A stretch of 34,573 nt of DNA from assembly GCA_018239845.1 (NCBI GenBank), contig JAFEGO010000042.1, positions 1 through 34,573 on the forward strand, written 5' to 3'. Below the pieces are notes generated by a model that saw only the letters and a program-made list of their open reading frames with translations, ran no database searches and was not told the DNA's origin. Of this stretch, positions 1-7,865 are shown piece after piece. The stretch comes from Verrucomicrobiota bacterium (GTDB lineage Bacteria; Verrucomicrobiota; Verrucomicrobiia; Opitutales; Opitutaceae). Numbering within the stretch: position 1 is the first letter of the stretch; each line of letters starts with the position of its first letter. The translations under genes and the position numbers were made by a program.

Positions 1-142
1 ACGCGAACATCAGGACCTCGCCGGTGTGGACGTCCTGCGCGATGCAGGGGATCAGGCCGTCGGGGCCGAACTTGGGCTGCAGCGTGGTGCCGAGTTCGAT
101 CTCGGCGGTGGTGGTGCGGGCGGGGAATACGTACTGGCTCAT
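1..142 (-). CDS. hisI: Phosphoribosyl-AMP cyclohydrolase HisI, N-terminal part, cut by window edge
   Basis: Only the first 47 codons are present; the gene runs off the left edge. The peptide starts MSQYVFPARTTTAEI and contains GLIPCIAQDVHTGEVLMFA, the well conserved opening of HisI (usual form GLIPAIAQDxxTGEVLMxA). HisI hydrolyses phosphoribosyl-AMP in the third step of histidine biosynthesis in the cytoplasm. The zinc and magnesium ligands of the family lie beyond the window and cannot be checked. The ATG is 9 bases after the stop of the DUF971 gene on the same strand, so the two are probably co-transcribed. No strong Shine-Dalgarno sequence precedes the start. Confidence 0.88.
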   Translation of the reverse strand, partial: MSQYVFPARTTTAEIELGTTLQPKFGPDGLIPCIAQDVHTGEVLMFA

Positions 143-151
143 AAGAAAAAA

Positions 152-466
152 TCAGGTGGCGGTGAGTTTGCGGAGGTAGTCGTAGCTGTAGAGGCCGGTG
201 CGGTGGCCGTCGCTGAAATCGAAACGGATCGCGTAGTTGCCGACCTGTTCCCAGCCGAGGATGGTGACGCCGGCGAAATGCTTCGGACCATCGCCGCCGT
301 ACTGCGTGCCAAAGATATCGCGCTCGCCCACGTTCGACGCGCTGGGGGAGGCGGCGCGGAGCTTTTCCGCAGTCACAAAGGTCTCGGCGCCGTCGCTCCA
401 CGCGATGGCGATCTCTTCGCCGATGAGCTGGAGGTTGACGGGCGTTTGCATGGTGGGAATGGGCAT
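152..466 (-). CDS. DUF971 (GBBH-like N-terminal domain) protein
   Basis: This is a small protein of about 104 residues. The pattern IAWSDGAETFVTAEKLRAAS, then a middle GDGPKHFAG-like segment, then IRFDFSDGHRTGLYSYDYL matches the DUF971 fold, which also forms the N-terminal domain of gamma-butyrobetaine hydroxylases. The biochemical role of stand-alone members is not settled; some are fused to or located near iron-sulfur cluster carrier proteins. Start choice is uncertain: ATG at 466 (MPIPTMQ), ATG at 451 (MQTPVNL, closest to the family start), or upstream codons at 505 and 526 that would add a segment not expected in the family. It is followed closely by hisI on the same strand. Confidence 0.75.
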   Translation of the reverse strand: MPIPTMQTPVNLQLIGEEIAIAWSDGAETFVTAEKLRAASPSASNVGERDIFGTQYGGDGPKHFAGVTILGWEQVGNYAIRFDFSDGHRTGLYSYDYLRKLTAT

Positions 467-580
467 GAGTAACGAAGCGCAGCCGGCGTTGAACAGCAAA
501 TTCATCGCGACAAGCCTGCCGGGCACAAACCGTTTGCCATCGGGAAATGCCGCGCTTGTCCTTGGCGGCGTTTACCCCGC

Positions 581-3500
581 ATGCCGCTCTTCCGACCGCG
601 AGGCTGGTTTTTCCCCCTGACGCAAGCCATCCTCGCGCTGGCGGTCGGCCCGGCGGCAATCGCGACGGAGGAGGCGCCGGGACCGTCGCCGCGCTACGCC
701 GGTCTGCCGGTGTCGCAGGTGTTCGGCGAGCGCGAGATCCCGACGAGCCCGGCAACGCGGGCGGTGCTGGTGCACCCCGACGGGCTGATTTACGTGGGCA
801 ACTTCGAGGGCATGGTCGAGTATGACGGCGTCGCTTGGCGCGTCGTGCCGGGCCTGCAGGGCGTGATTGTCCACAATATCATGGCCGATGCGAGCGGCCG
901 CATCTGGTACTCGGCGACTGGGGAGTTTGGCTGGCTGGTGGCGGACAGCCGCGGCGTGCTCCGCGCGCAGGCGCTGCATGTGCAACTGCCTCCGGCCGAC
1001 CGCGAGGTGGGCCACGTGCTGCGCATGCAGGTGCTGGGCGGCGACGCGTACTTCGTGACGCAAGGCGCGCGGGGCTTTGTGGCGCACGCCGATGCGCAAG
1101 GCCGGGTGACCGAGATTGCGCTGCCCGCGGGCCAGCGTGCGGTGTCCCTCTTTACCGCCGGCAACGCGATGCATGTGATCACGAACGCCGGCGTCTTTCG
1201 CATCGCGGGAGACAGACTCACCGCCGTACCTGCGGCGCAGGCGCTGGTGAAGGCCGGAGTACTGGCGGTGTGGCCGCAAACGGCGGCGGAAGGCGGCGGG
1301 CACTGGGTGGCGAGCATCGATGGTTTGCGGGCCTGGCGCGGCGACGCGGCGCCGCTCGTCAGCGAAGAGGTCAAAAAAATTCTGGCCGGCGACCGGGTGA
1401 GCTGCGGCTGCCCGCTCGGGGACGGCACGGTCGCGCTCGGGACCGAGCGGCACGGCGTGCTCATCGTACAGGCCGCCGAGGGCCGCGTGCTGGCCCGCTA
1501 CGATGACGACGGCCGGCTGGGGCGCACGAGCAGCACGGTGGTGGCGGTGACACCGGATGCCGCCGGCGGGCTCTGGCTGGCGCGCTACGCCGGGGTGACG
1601 CGCATCCAGGTGCAGTCGCCCGCGGCGAAACACGACGGCCCGGACGGCGTGCGCGGCCGCGTCCAGGGCTTTGCGATGTACCGCGGCCAGCTCCATGTGG
1701 CGACGACCCAGGGCGTCTTCCGCCGCGATCCGGCGACCGGGCGCTTCCTGGAGATGCCGGAGGCATCCGGCGACTCGTGGGTCCTGCTGCCGACGGAGGA
1801 CGGCCTGATCATCGGCGGCCCCGACCTGCGGCTGGTGCGGCCGGACGGCACCGTCGAAATCATCGAGGCCGAGCGGCTGCTCTTCCGCTCGGCCCTGCGC
1901 CTGCGGCGCGACCCGGACCGGATCGTCGCCTGCACGGGGCCGGGCCTGGTGCGCATCTACCGGCGGACCGACGGACGCTGGCGGCTGGAGGCGGGACTGC
2001 CGCGGGTCCGCGCCTCGCTGTATCCCATATTCGAAGACAAGGAAGGATTCCTCTGGATGACGCGCAACCGGATGGAGCTGCGCCGGCTGGATTTCCGCGC
2101 AGGCGTGAATTTCAACGCGGAGACCGAGGTCATCGGCCCGGAGCACGGGCTGCCGCTGACGGCGGCGGACCGGCAGCGCGTGACCATCAGCCTGGTGGAC
2201 GGCGAGATCGAGGTGGCGACGCCCGAAGGCATCTGGCGGCGCGATCCTGCCAGCGACCGCTTCGTGCCCGAGACCCGCATCGAGGGGCTCGACCCCGCGC
2301 GCTGGTCGAGGATCTTCCCCCTCAGCGACGGCCGTCTGTGGTTGCTCAACACCCGCGAAGCCGACCCCTCGGCCATCGCCAAGCCGGCGGGGCCGGGCCG
2401 GTGGGTGTTGGAACCGCTGCCCTACACCGGCCTGGAGGCGGTGCGCCCCATCGAGGTGTGCGACGACCCGGCGACCCGGACCGTGTGGCTCGGCTACCTC
2501 GGGCTCGCTTCGTACGAGCTGGGCTGGACGGGCGGGCGCGCACCGCCACCCCGGGCGCGGCTGCGCGCGATCAGCGCGGCGGGCGGCCGCGTGCTCTGGG
2601 GCGGCGCAGGCCTGCGCTTTGGCACCCCGCTACGGCCGGACGAGAATTCACTGCGTTTCACGTTTGCGGCGCTGGTATTGCAGCCGGATGCCTTCGGGGG
2701 CACGGCGGTGGAGTTCCGCACGCGGCTCGAGGGCTTCGACCGGGAGTGGTCGGAGTGGAGTAACGACACCGCGCGCGACTATTCCAATCTGCCGCCGGGG
2801 CGGTTTGTGCTCCATATCCAGGCGCGCGACGGCGCGCAGCGCGCGGGTCCGGACGAGACCTTCGCCTTCACCCTGCTGCCACCCTGGTGGCGCACCTGGT
2901 GGTTCAACGCCCTGGCGGTGCTGACGGGCGTGGGCGTGGTGGTGGCGATCACCCGCTGGACTGCGATCCGGGTGCTGCAACGGCGGCTCGCGCTGCTGGA
3001 GGCGCAGGCCGGGGTGGAGCGCGAGCGCCTGCGGCTGGCGCGCGATCTGCACGACGACATCGGCTCGGGCCTGGGCCGAGTGATCCTCTTTGCCGGCGAG
3101 GCGAGCCGCCACAAATCCGACGCCACGCGGCTCGATGCCGCGCTCGACCGCGTCCGCGGCACGGCGCAGGAACTGGTGCAGCACGCCCGGGAGATCGTCT
3201 GGGCGGTGAGCCCTCAGCACGACTCACTGGCCAGCCTGATCGAACGCCTCACGGACTACACGGAGGAGACGCTCCGCGCCGCCGGGATCGCCTGCCGGTT
3301 GGCGGTACCGCCCGAGGTCCCGGCGCTGACGCTGGGCTCGGAGGTGCGGCACAATCTCTTCCTCGCGGTGAAGGAGGCGGTGCACAACTGCGTCAAATAC
3401 TCCGGCGCCGGCACCGCGGAGTTCACCGTACAATTCGCGGACGGCTGGCTGACGGTGATGCTGCGCGACCATGGGCGCGGCTTTGCGCCCGGCGAGAAAC

Positions 3501-3655
3501 GCGGCTCCGGCCACGGCCTGGCCAACCTGGCGCTGCGCGCCGAGGCGCTCGGCGGCACCGCGGCGGTCGCCAGCGAACCGGGGCGCGGCGCGACCGTGAC
3601 GCTGCGGGTGCCGCTCACCTCAGGGCGTTCCCCCGAAACACCGCCAGCGGGCTAA
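581..3655 (+). CDS. Sensor histidine kinase with periplasmic beta-propeller, Y_Y_Y domain and HisKA_3/HATPase core
   Basis: This 1024-residue sensor starts with a signal peptide (residues 1-28, ending AAIA). A long region of two-component-regulator propeller repeats follows (for example LIYVGNFEGMVEYDG and LWLARYAGVTRI), then a Y_Y_Y-type immunoglobulin-like domain near residues 690-765 (RLEGFDREWSEW, YSNLPPGRF). One membrane helix lies near residues 772-795. The cytoplasmic part has the HisKA_3 H-box RDLHDDIGSGLGR with phospho-acceptor His824, an N-box with Asn936 and a G-box with Asp963 (DHGRGF). The layout is that of hybrid polysaccharide sensors, but the receiver and DNA-binding part are in a separate protein: the LuxR-type regulator 139 bp downstream is the likely partner. 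The ligand is unknown; propeller sensors often respond to oligosaccharides, which is inference here. Confidence 0.93.
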   Translation: MPLFRPRGWFFPLTQAILALAVGPAAIATEEAPGPSPRYAGLPVSQVFGEREIPTSPATRAVLVHPDGLIYVGNFEGMVEYDGVAWRVVPGLQGVIVHNIMADASGRIWYSATGEFGWLVADSRGVLRAQALHVQLPPADREVGHVLRMQVLGGDAYFVTQGARGFVAHADAQGRVTEIALPAGQRAVSLFTAGNAMHVITNAGVFRIAGDRLTAVPAAQALVKAGVLAVWPQTAAEGGGHWVASIDGLRAWRGDAAPLVSEEVKKILAGDRVSCGCPLGDGTVALGTERHGVLIVQAAEGRVLARYDDDGRLGRTSSTVVAVTPDAAGGLWLARYAGVTRIQVQSPAAKHDGPDGVRGRVQGFAMYRGQLHVATTQGVFRRDPATGRFLEMPEASGDSWVLLPTEDGLIIGGPDLRLVRPDGTVEIIEAERLLFRSALRLRRDPDRIVACTGPGLVRIYRRTDGRWRLEAGLPRVRASLYPIFEDKEGFLWMTRNRMELRRLDFRAGVNFNAETEVIGPEHGLPLTAADRQRVTISLVDGEIEVATPEGIWRRDPASDRFVPETRIEGLDPARWSRIFPLSDGRLWLLNTREADPSAIAKPAGPGRWVLEPLPYTGLEAVRPIEVCDDPATRTVWLGYLGLASYELGWTGGRAPPPRARLRAISAAGGRVLWGGAGLRFGTPLRPDENSLRFTFAALVLQPDAFGGTAVEFRTRLEGFDREWSEWSNDTARDYSNLPPGRFVLHIQARDGAQRAGPDETFAFTLLPPWWRTWWFNALAVLTGVGVVVAITRWTAIRVLQRRLALLEAQAGVERERLRLARDLHDDIGSGLGRVILFAGEASRHKSDATRLDAALDRVRGTAQELVQHAREIVWAVSPQHDSLASLIERLTDYTEETLRAAGIACRLAVPPEVPALTLGSEVRHNLFLAVKEAVHNCVKYSGAGTAEFTVQFADGWLTVMLRDHGRGFAPGEKRGSGHGLANLALRAEALGGTAAVASEPGRGATVTLRVPLTSGRSPETPPAG

Positions 3656-3794
3656 TTTCAAAATCCGGTAAAAGTTGCGTTGACGACCCCGCTGGGGCCG
3701 GAGACGTCTAAGTGGTGCACCTCCAGCTGCCGCAATTTCACGGTGAATCGCGTCCAATCGCGCCCGAGAGGCGAGCGGGGGCTTGCGAAACGAA

Positions 3795-4448
3795 ATGACG
3801 ACGGTTGCCATCATTGAAGACGACGCAGCTTACCGGGAGGGCCTGGCCCGGCTGCTCGAAGCCAGCAAACGCTTCCAGGTTACGGGAATTTACGGTTCGA
3901 CCGAGGAGGCCTTGGCGGAGTTGCCCGGGCATCCGCCGGCGATCGTGCTGGTGGACATCAGCCTGCCGGGCCAGCCGGGTCCGACGGCGGTGATGAAGCT
4001 CCGCGAGCTGTGCCCGGAGACGAAGTGCGTGATGTGCACGATTTTTGAGGACGCCGAGAATCTCTTCGCGGCGCTGCAAGCCGGCGCGGCGGGCTACCTG
4101 TTGAAGAGCACGTCGCCGGAGGACCTGCTCGCGGGACTCGACGAACTGCTGGCGGGCGGAGCGCCGATGTCGCGGCCGATCGCCCGGCGGGTGCTGGCCT
4201 CGTTTGCCAAGCCCGCGGCGCTCGCTTCGCGGGTGCCGGGCTCGCCGTCGTTCGAGGGGCTTTCCGACCGCGAGTGCGAAATCATGGAGCACCTCGCGCG
4301 CGGCCTCGTGTACAAGGAGATCGCCGTGGCGCTCGGCATCAGCTCGGCGACGGTGAAGAACCACCTCTACCGCATCTACGGCAAGCTCACGGTCCACTCC
4401 CGCACGGAGGCCGTGGTGAAGTGGCTCGGCCGCGAAACCAAGCGCTGA
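3795..4448 (+). CDS. NarL/FixJ-type response regulator
   Basis: The N-terminal receiver has the acidic pair in AIIEDDAAYREG, phospho-acceptor Asp54 (VDISLPG), Thr82 (CTIFED) and Lys104 (LLKSTS), the standard D-T-K spacing. The C-terminal LuxR-type helix-turn-helix reads LSDRECEIMEHLARGLVYKE and then GISSATVKNHLYRIYGKL. The protein is 217 residues, normal for the family. ATG at 3795 is preferred because it puts the family start MTTVAIIEDD first; a TTG at 3783 would add four residues. It lies directly after the HisKA_3 kinase, the kinase class that normally pairs with NarL-type regulators. Targets are unknown; the nearby NADH dehydrogenase gene is possible but unproven. Confidence 0.93.
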   Translation: MTTVAIIEDDAAYREGLARLLEASKRFQVTGIYGSTEEALAELPGHPPAIVLVDISLPGQPGPTAVMKLRELCPETKCVMCTIFEDAENLFAALQAGAAGYLLKSTSPEDLLAGLDELLAGGAPMSRPIARRVLASFAKPAALASRVPGSPSFEGLSDRECEIMEHLARGLVYKEIAVALGISSATVKNHLYRIYGKLTVHSRTEAVVKWLGRETKR

Positions 4449-4514
4449 GCCGGTCGGCGGAATCTGCGCCGGCGCATTGCCTTGGGCGGGGGAGGGCACA
4501 CACTGCGCCTTGCC

Positions 4515-5816
4515 ATGGATACGCCTGATCACGCCAAGCTTCCGCACATTGTCGTTGTAGGCGCCGGCTTCGGCGGCCTGACCTTCTGCCGCAAGTTCCC
4601 CGCGGGGCTTGCGCGCATCACGGTCGTGGACCGGCAGAACCACCACCTCTTCCAGCCGCTGCTGTACCAGGTGGCGACGGCCGGCCTCTCGGCGGTGGAC
4701 ATTGCGCAGCCGATCCGCGCGATCCTTTCGGCCAAGCCCGACCTCGAGGTCCGCATGGCGGAGGTCACGGGCTTCGATCTGGCGGCGAAACGCGTGCGAC
4801 TCGACCAGGGCGAGCTGGCGTACGACTACCTCGTGCTCGCGGTGGGCGGCGCGACGAGCTACTTCGGTCACGATGAATGGCGCCAGCATGCCCCGGGCCT
4901 CAAGTCGCTCGACGACGCGCTGCACATCCGCCGGCAGATCCTGCTGGCCTACGAACGCGCGGAGACCGAGCGCGACGAAGCGCTGCGGCGGGCCCTGATG
5001 ACGATGGTGGTGGTCGGCGGCGGCCCGACGGGCGTGGAGCTGGCCGGCGCGCTGGCCGAGCTGGCGCGCACCGTGTTGAAGCGTGATTTCGACCACATCG
5101 ACCCGACGAAGGTGCGCGTGATTTTGCTCGAAGGCAGCCCCCGCGTGCTCGCGGCCTTTCCGCCCGAACTCTCAGCCAGCGCTCAAAAGCAGCTGGAGCG
5201 GCTGGGGGTCGAGGTGCGCACCGCCACGCGCGTGCAGAACATCCGCGAGGGCGTGGTGGAGCTGCCGGGCGGCGAGGAGATCCATGCGGCGACGATCCTG
5301 TGGGGCGCAGGCGTCATGGGTACGCCGCTGGCGAAGCAGCTCGGGGTGGAGACCGACCGCGCGGGCCGCGTGCCGGTGGGCCCGGACCTGAGCCTGCCGG
5401 GTCATCCGGAGGTCTTCGCCCTCGGCGACATGGTGACGCTCACCGACAAAAACGGCCGCGTGGTGCCGGGGCTCTCGCCCGCGGCGATGCAGATGGGCAC
5501 GCATGCCGCGGAGATCATCGCGCACGAGATCCGGCAGGGCACGCGCGAGCCGGCGGCGCGCCCGGCCTTCGCGTATTTCGACAAGGGCTCGATGGCGACG
5601 ATCGGCCGCTCGAAGGCCGTGGCGCAGGTGGGCAAGCTGAAGTTCAGCGGCTACCCGGCGTGGGTCACGTGGCTGTTGGTCCACCTGCTCTTCCTGGTGG
5701 GCTTCCGCAACAAGTTCTCCGTGCTGATGCAGTGGACCTACTCGTACCTGACCTACAAGCGTGGCGCGCGCATCATCACCGGCGCGAGCGGCACCCCGCC
5801 ATCGCACTCGGCGTGA
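4515..5816 (+). CDS. ndh: Type II NADH:quinone oxidoreductase (NDH-2)
   Basis: This membrane-associated flavoprotein passes electrons from NADH to quinone without pumping protons. The FAD-binding Rossmann motif is IVVVGAGFGGLTF near the start, followed by the NDH-2 hallmark FQPLLYQVATAGLS, a second nucleotide-binding motif MVVVGGGPTGVELAGALAEL, the FAD contact segment VFALGDM, and VPGLSPAAMQMGTHAA near the quinone site. The C-terminal FRNKFSVLMQWTYSY resembles the membrane-binding tail of the family. From the ATG at 4515 the protein has 433 residues, as expected. An in-frame TTG at 4482 adds 11 unconserved residues; GGAGGG at 4490-4495 is too far from the ATG to decide the start. A long hairpin follows the stop. 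Confidence 0.93.
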   Translation: MDTPDHAKLPHIVVVGAGFGGLTFCRKFPAGLARITVVDRQNHHLFQPLLYQVATAGLSAVDIAQPIRAILSAKPDLEVRMAEVTGFDLAAKRVRLDQGELAYDYLVLAVGGATSYFGHDEWRQHAPGLKSLDDALHIRRQILLAYERAETERDEALRRALMTMVVVGGGPTGVELAGALAELARTVLKRDFDHIDPTKVRVILLEGSPRVLAAFPPELSASAQKQLERLGVEVRTATRVQNIREGVVELPGGEEIHAATILWGAGVMGTPLAKQLGVETDRAGRVPVGPDLSLPGHPEVFALGDMVTLTDKNGRVVPGLSPAAMQMGTHAAEIIAHEIRQGTREPAARPAFAYFDKGSMATIGRSKAVAQVGKLKFSGYPAWVTWLLVHLLFLVGFRNKFSVLMQWTYSYLTYKRGARIITGASGTPPSHSA

Positions 5817-5821
5817 TTTTG

Positions 5822-5887
5822 TTTACACCAAGCACGCAAAGGTCGCAAAGCATCCTCACTTCGCGATCTTTGCGACCTTGGTGTAAA
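5822..5887. terminator. Long imperfect hairpin between convergent genes, interspersed-repeat type
   Basis: The left arm TTTACACCAAG plus AAGGTCGCAAAG pairs with CTTTGCGACCTT plus GGTGTAAA at 5869-5887, with a short insertion in the left arm and a loop around CATCCTCACTTCGCGAT. It fills nearly all of the 74-bp gap between the stop of ndh and the stop of the permease gene on the other strand. The T-rich and A-rich ends would let it terminate in both directions. Sequences of this form recur between genes in Opitutaceae-like genomes as far as I recall, so it may be one copy of a dispersed repeat family. Confidence 0.7.
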
Positions 5888-5890
5888 ATA

Positions 5891-6742
5891 TCAGCCCTTG
5901 ATCGCGCCCTGCGAGAGGCCGCGGACGAAGAGGCGCATGGTGAAGAGGAAGAGGATGATCAGCGGGATCGCGGCGAAGAAGTACGAGGCCATGATCTGGC
6001 CCCACTGTTTCACATACTCGCCGTCGAGGTAGATCAGGCCGACGCCCAGGGTAAAGAGCTCCTTGTCGCGCAGGATGATCAGCGGGAGGAGGAAGTCGTT
6101 CCACATGCCGAGGAAGGCGAGGATCGCCAGCGTGCCGAGGATCGACGACGACATCGGGAGCACGACGTGGAAGATGCGCTGGAGGTGCGTAGCGCCGTCC
6201 ATCTCCGCGGCCTCGAAGAGATCCTTGGGGATCTCCTCGATGAAGCTGCGCAGGACGAAAAGGTTGAAGGCCTGCCCGCCCGCCACGCTGACGATGATGA
6301 TCGCGTAGAGGGTGTTGAGGAGACTCATCTCCTTCAGCAGCGAGAAGAGCGGCACGATGTTAGCGATGCCGGGGAGGAGCATCAGGACCATGAACGCCGA
6401 CCAGAGGAGCCCGGAGCCGGGCATCTTGTAACGCCCGAAAAAGTAGGCGCCGAAAACGGCGAAGGCCAGCATGGCGAAGGTGCCGGTGACGGCGACGAAG
6501 ACCGTGTTGGCGACGTAGGGGAGGATGAGCTTGGCCGCGAAGGCCCAGTTCTCCCAGTGCCAGTGCAGCGGGTTGGAGGGGAACCAGGGGTTGCGGATAA
6601 ACTCGGCGTTGTTCTTGAAGCTGACCTGCGCCATCATGTAGAGCGGCAGCAGTTCGATCGCGAGGAAGCCCCAGATGAAGAGGTGCTTCGGCCAGTCTTT
6701 TTTGCGGCGGGAGCCGACGGCATCGGAGAGGGCGGCGCTCAT
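5891..6742 (-). CDS. Carbohydrate ABC transporter permease, MalG type
   Basis: This 283-residue inner-membrane protein has about six hydrophobic segments (for example HLFIWGFLAIELLPLYMM, TGTFAMLAFAVFGAYFF, IPLIILFLFTMRLFV). The cytoplasmic EAA loop EAAEMDGATHLQRIFHVVLP docks onto the ATPase. This is the MalG/CUT1 subfamily that imports sugars. ATG at 6742 is chosen because it overlaps the stop of the MalF-type gene by four bases (ATGA); the upstream extension is low-complexity out-of-frame reading. It forms an operon with the MalF-type gene. No substrate-binding protein or ATPase gene lies nearby, so the substrate cannot be named. Confidence 0.92.
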   Translation of the reverse strand: MSAALSDAVGSRRKKDWPKHLFIWGFLAIELLPLYMMAQVSFKNNAEFIRNPWFPSNPLHWHWENWAFAAKLILPYVANTVFVAVTGTFAMLAFAVFGAYFFGRYKMPGSGLLWSAFMVLMLLPGIANIVPLFSLLKEMSLLNTLYAIIIVSVAGGQAFNLFVLRSFIEEIPKDLFEAAEMDGATHLQRIFHVVLPMSSSILGTLAILAFLGMWNDFLLPLIILRDKELFTLGVGLIYLDGEYVKQWGQIMASYFFAAIPLIILFLFTMRLFVRGLSQGAIKG

Positions 6743-7686
6743 TTTTCGACCCGCACGAAGCGGTTGTTGACGAGGGTAAGGACGAGGATGAAGACGAAGA
6801 GGATCATGCCGATGGCGCACGCGTAGCCGAACTCGCCGGCGATGAACGCGCGGTTGTACATCCAGAGGCCGGGCGTCATGCCGCGGCCGCCGGGGCCGCC
6901 GGAGTCGCCGAGCAGGAGGAGCTGCAGGCCGTAGCCCTGGAAGGTCGCGATGATCAGCAGCGTGAGCGAGAGGCGCACCTGGGAGAGGATGAGCGGCAGC
7001 TCGATGTAGAAGAATTTTCCGATGGGTCCGATGCCGTCGAGCTCGGCGGCCTCATAGACCTCCTGGCCGATGGACTGGAGGCCCGCGAGGTAGATCAGCA
7101 CGCCGACCGCGCCGATCCACGGGAAGCCCCAGATGAAGAGCGAGGGGAGGATCAGCTCGGGCTGCGCGAGCCAGCCGATGGGCACATTGTCGAAGAAGAT
7201 GCCCCAGTGGAAAAAGTGGTCGAGGCTGACGAGCAGCGTCTTGATCCCGGTGAAGTCGAGCACGTGGTTGAGCACGCCGAGATTGGGGTCGAAGAAGAAC
7301 TTCCAGATGAAGAGCGTGACGAGGGCGGGCACGATCATCGGGATCACGAGCAGCACGCGGTAGATGTACTGCCAGCGGTCACTCTTCAGGCGGTGGATGA
7401 GCACCGCGAGGAGGATCGAGGGGATCATCTTGAAGACATTGAAGACGATCAGGACGAAGACGGTCTTGAACGAGTCGATGAGCGTCGTGTCGTGCAGCGC
7501 GCGGGCGAAGTTGTCCCAGCCGATCAGCTGCTTGGTGTAGCCGCCGGACCACTCGAAGAAGCTGTGATAGACGGCGCTGGCGGCGGGGTAGTAAGCGAAC
7601 GTCACCACCAGCAGGAGCGAGGGCAGCACGAACAGGTAAAGCTTCCACTCCTGCAGGATTTTTTGTCGGGATAACGAAAGGGCCAT
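6739..7686 (-). CDS. Carbohydrate ABC transporter permease, MalF type
   Basis: This 315-residue inner-membrane protein is the partner of the MalG-type permease. The first membrane segment is LYLFVLPSLLLVVTFAYYP, several more follow, and the EAA loop is EAAELDGIGPIGKFFYIELP. GDSGGPGGRGMTPGLWMYNRAF resembles the late periplasmic loop of CUT1 permeases. Its stop overlaps the start of the MalG-type gene by four bases. The binding protein is expected outside the window or elsewhere on the chromosome, and a shared MsiK-like ATPase is plausible. Upstream is a 179-bp spacer before the isomerase gene on the same strand. Confidence 0.92.
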   Translation of the reverse strand: MALSLSRQKILQEWKLYLFVLPSLLLVVTFAYYPAASAVYHSFFEWSGGYTKQLIGWDNFARALHDTTLIDSFKTVFVLIVFNVFKMIPSILLAVLIHRLKSDRWQYIYRVLLVIPMIVPALVTLFIWKFFFDPNLGVLNHVLDFTGIKTLLVSLDHFFHWGIFFDNVPIGWLAQPELILPSLFIWGFPWIGAVGVLIYLAGLQSIGQEVYEAAELDGIGPIGKFFYIELPLILSQVRLSLTLLIIATFQGYGLQLLLLGDSGGPGGRGMTPGLWMYNRAFIAGEFGYACAIGMILFVFILVLTLVNNRFVRVEK

Positions 7687-7793
7687 GAGGTAAGGGCGTG
7701 GGGGAAACGCGATCAGCGCCGGGTGGCACCGGGGGTTTGATCAAAGGGGTGCGGGCATGAAGCGGACTGCACCGCGTCCCGTCCAGACTTTAT

Positions 7794-7836
7794 CTCGAAT
7801 CCGCCTAAGCTTTTTTCAGCCGGGGCGGGATTCGAG
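7794..7836 (-). terminator. Possible stem-loop downstream of the isomerase gene
   Basis: CTCGAATCCGCC (7794-7805) pairs with GGCGGGATTCGAG (7824-7836) with a one-base bulge and an 18-base loop holding a T-tract. It sits 30 bases after the isomerase stop in the direction of transcription. There is no clear U-run after the stem, so termination is uncertain; it could instead lie in the leader of the permease operon. A perfect TTTGATCAAA palindrome lies nearby at 7736-7745. Confidence 0.3.
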
Positions 7837-7865
7837 GCGGGTCGCATAAGGCGGGCGGAGGCGGC

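Noticed and set aside
572..2146. A 524-codon minus-strand frame opposite the sensor kinase
   Set aside because: Translation is rich in Arg, His and Pro and has no recognisable fold; the plus strand encodes propeller repeats.
3656..3794. Possible promoter before the response regulator (TTGACG at 3680-3685)
   Set aside because: No -10 element at acceptable distance; the 139-bp gap shows no other clear structure.
7736..7745. Perfect palindrome TTTGATCAAA upstream of the permease operon
   Set aside because: Ten bases with no second copy or known regulator; can occur by chance. Kept only as a note.
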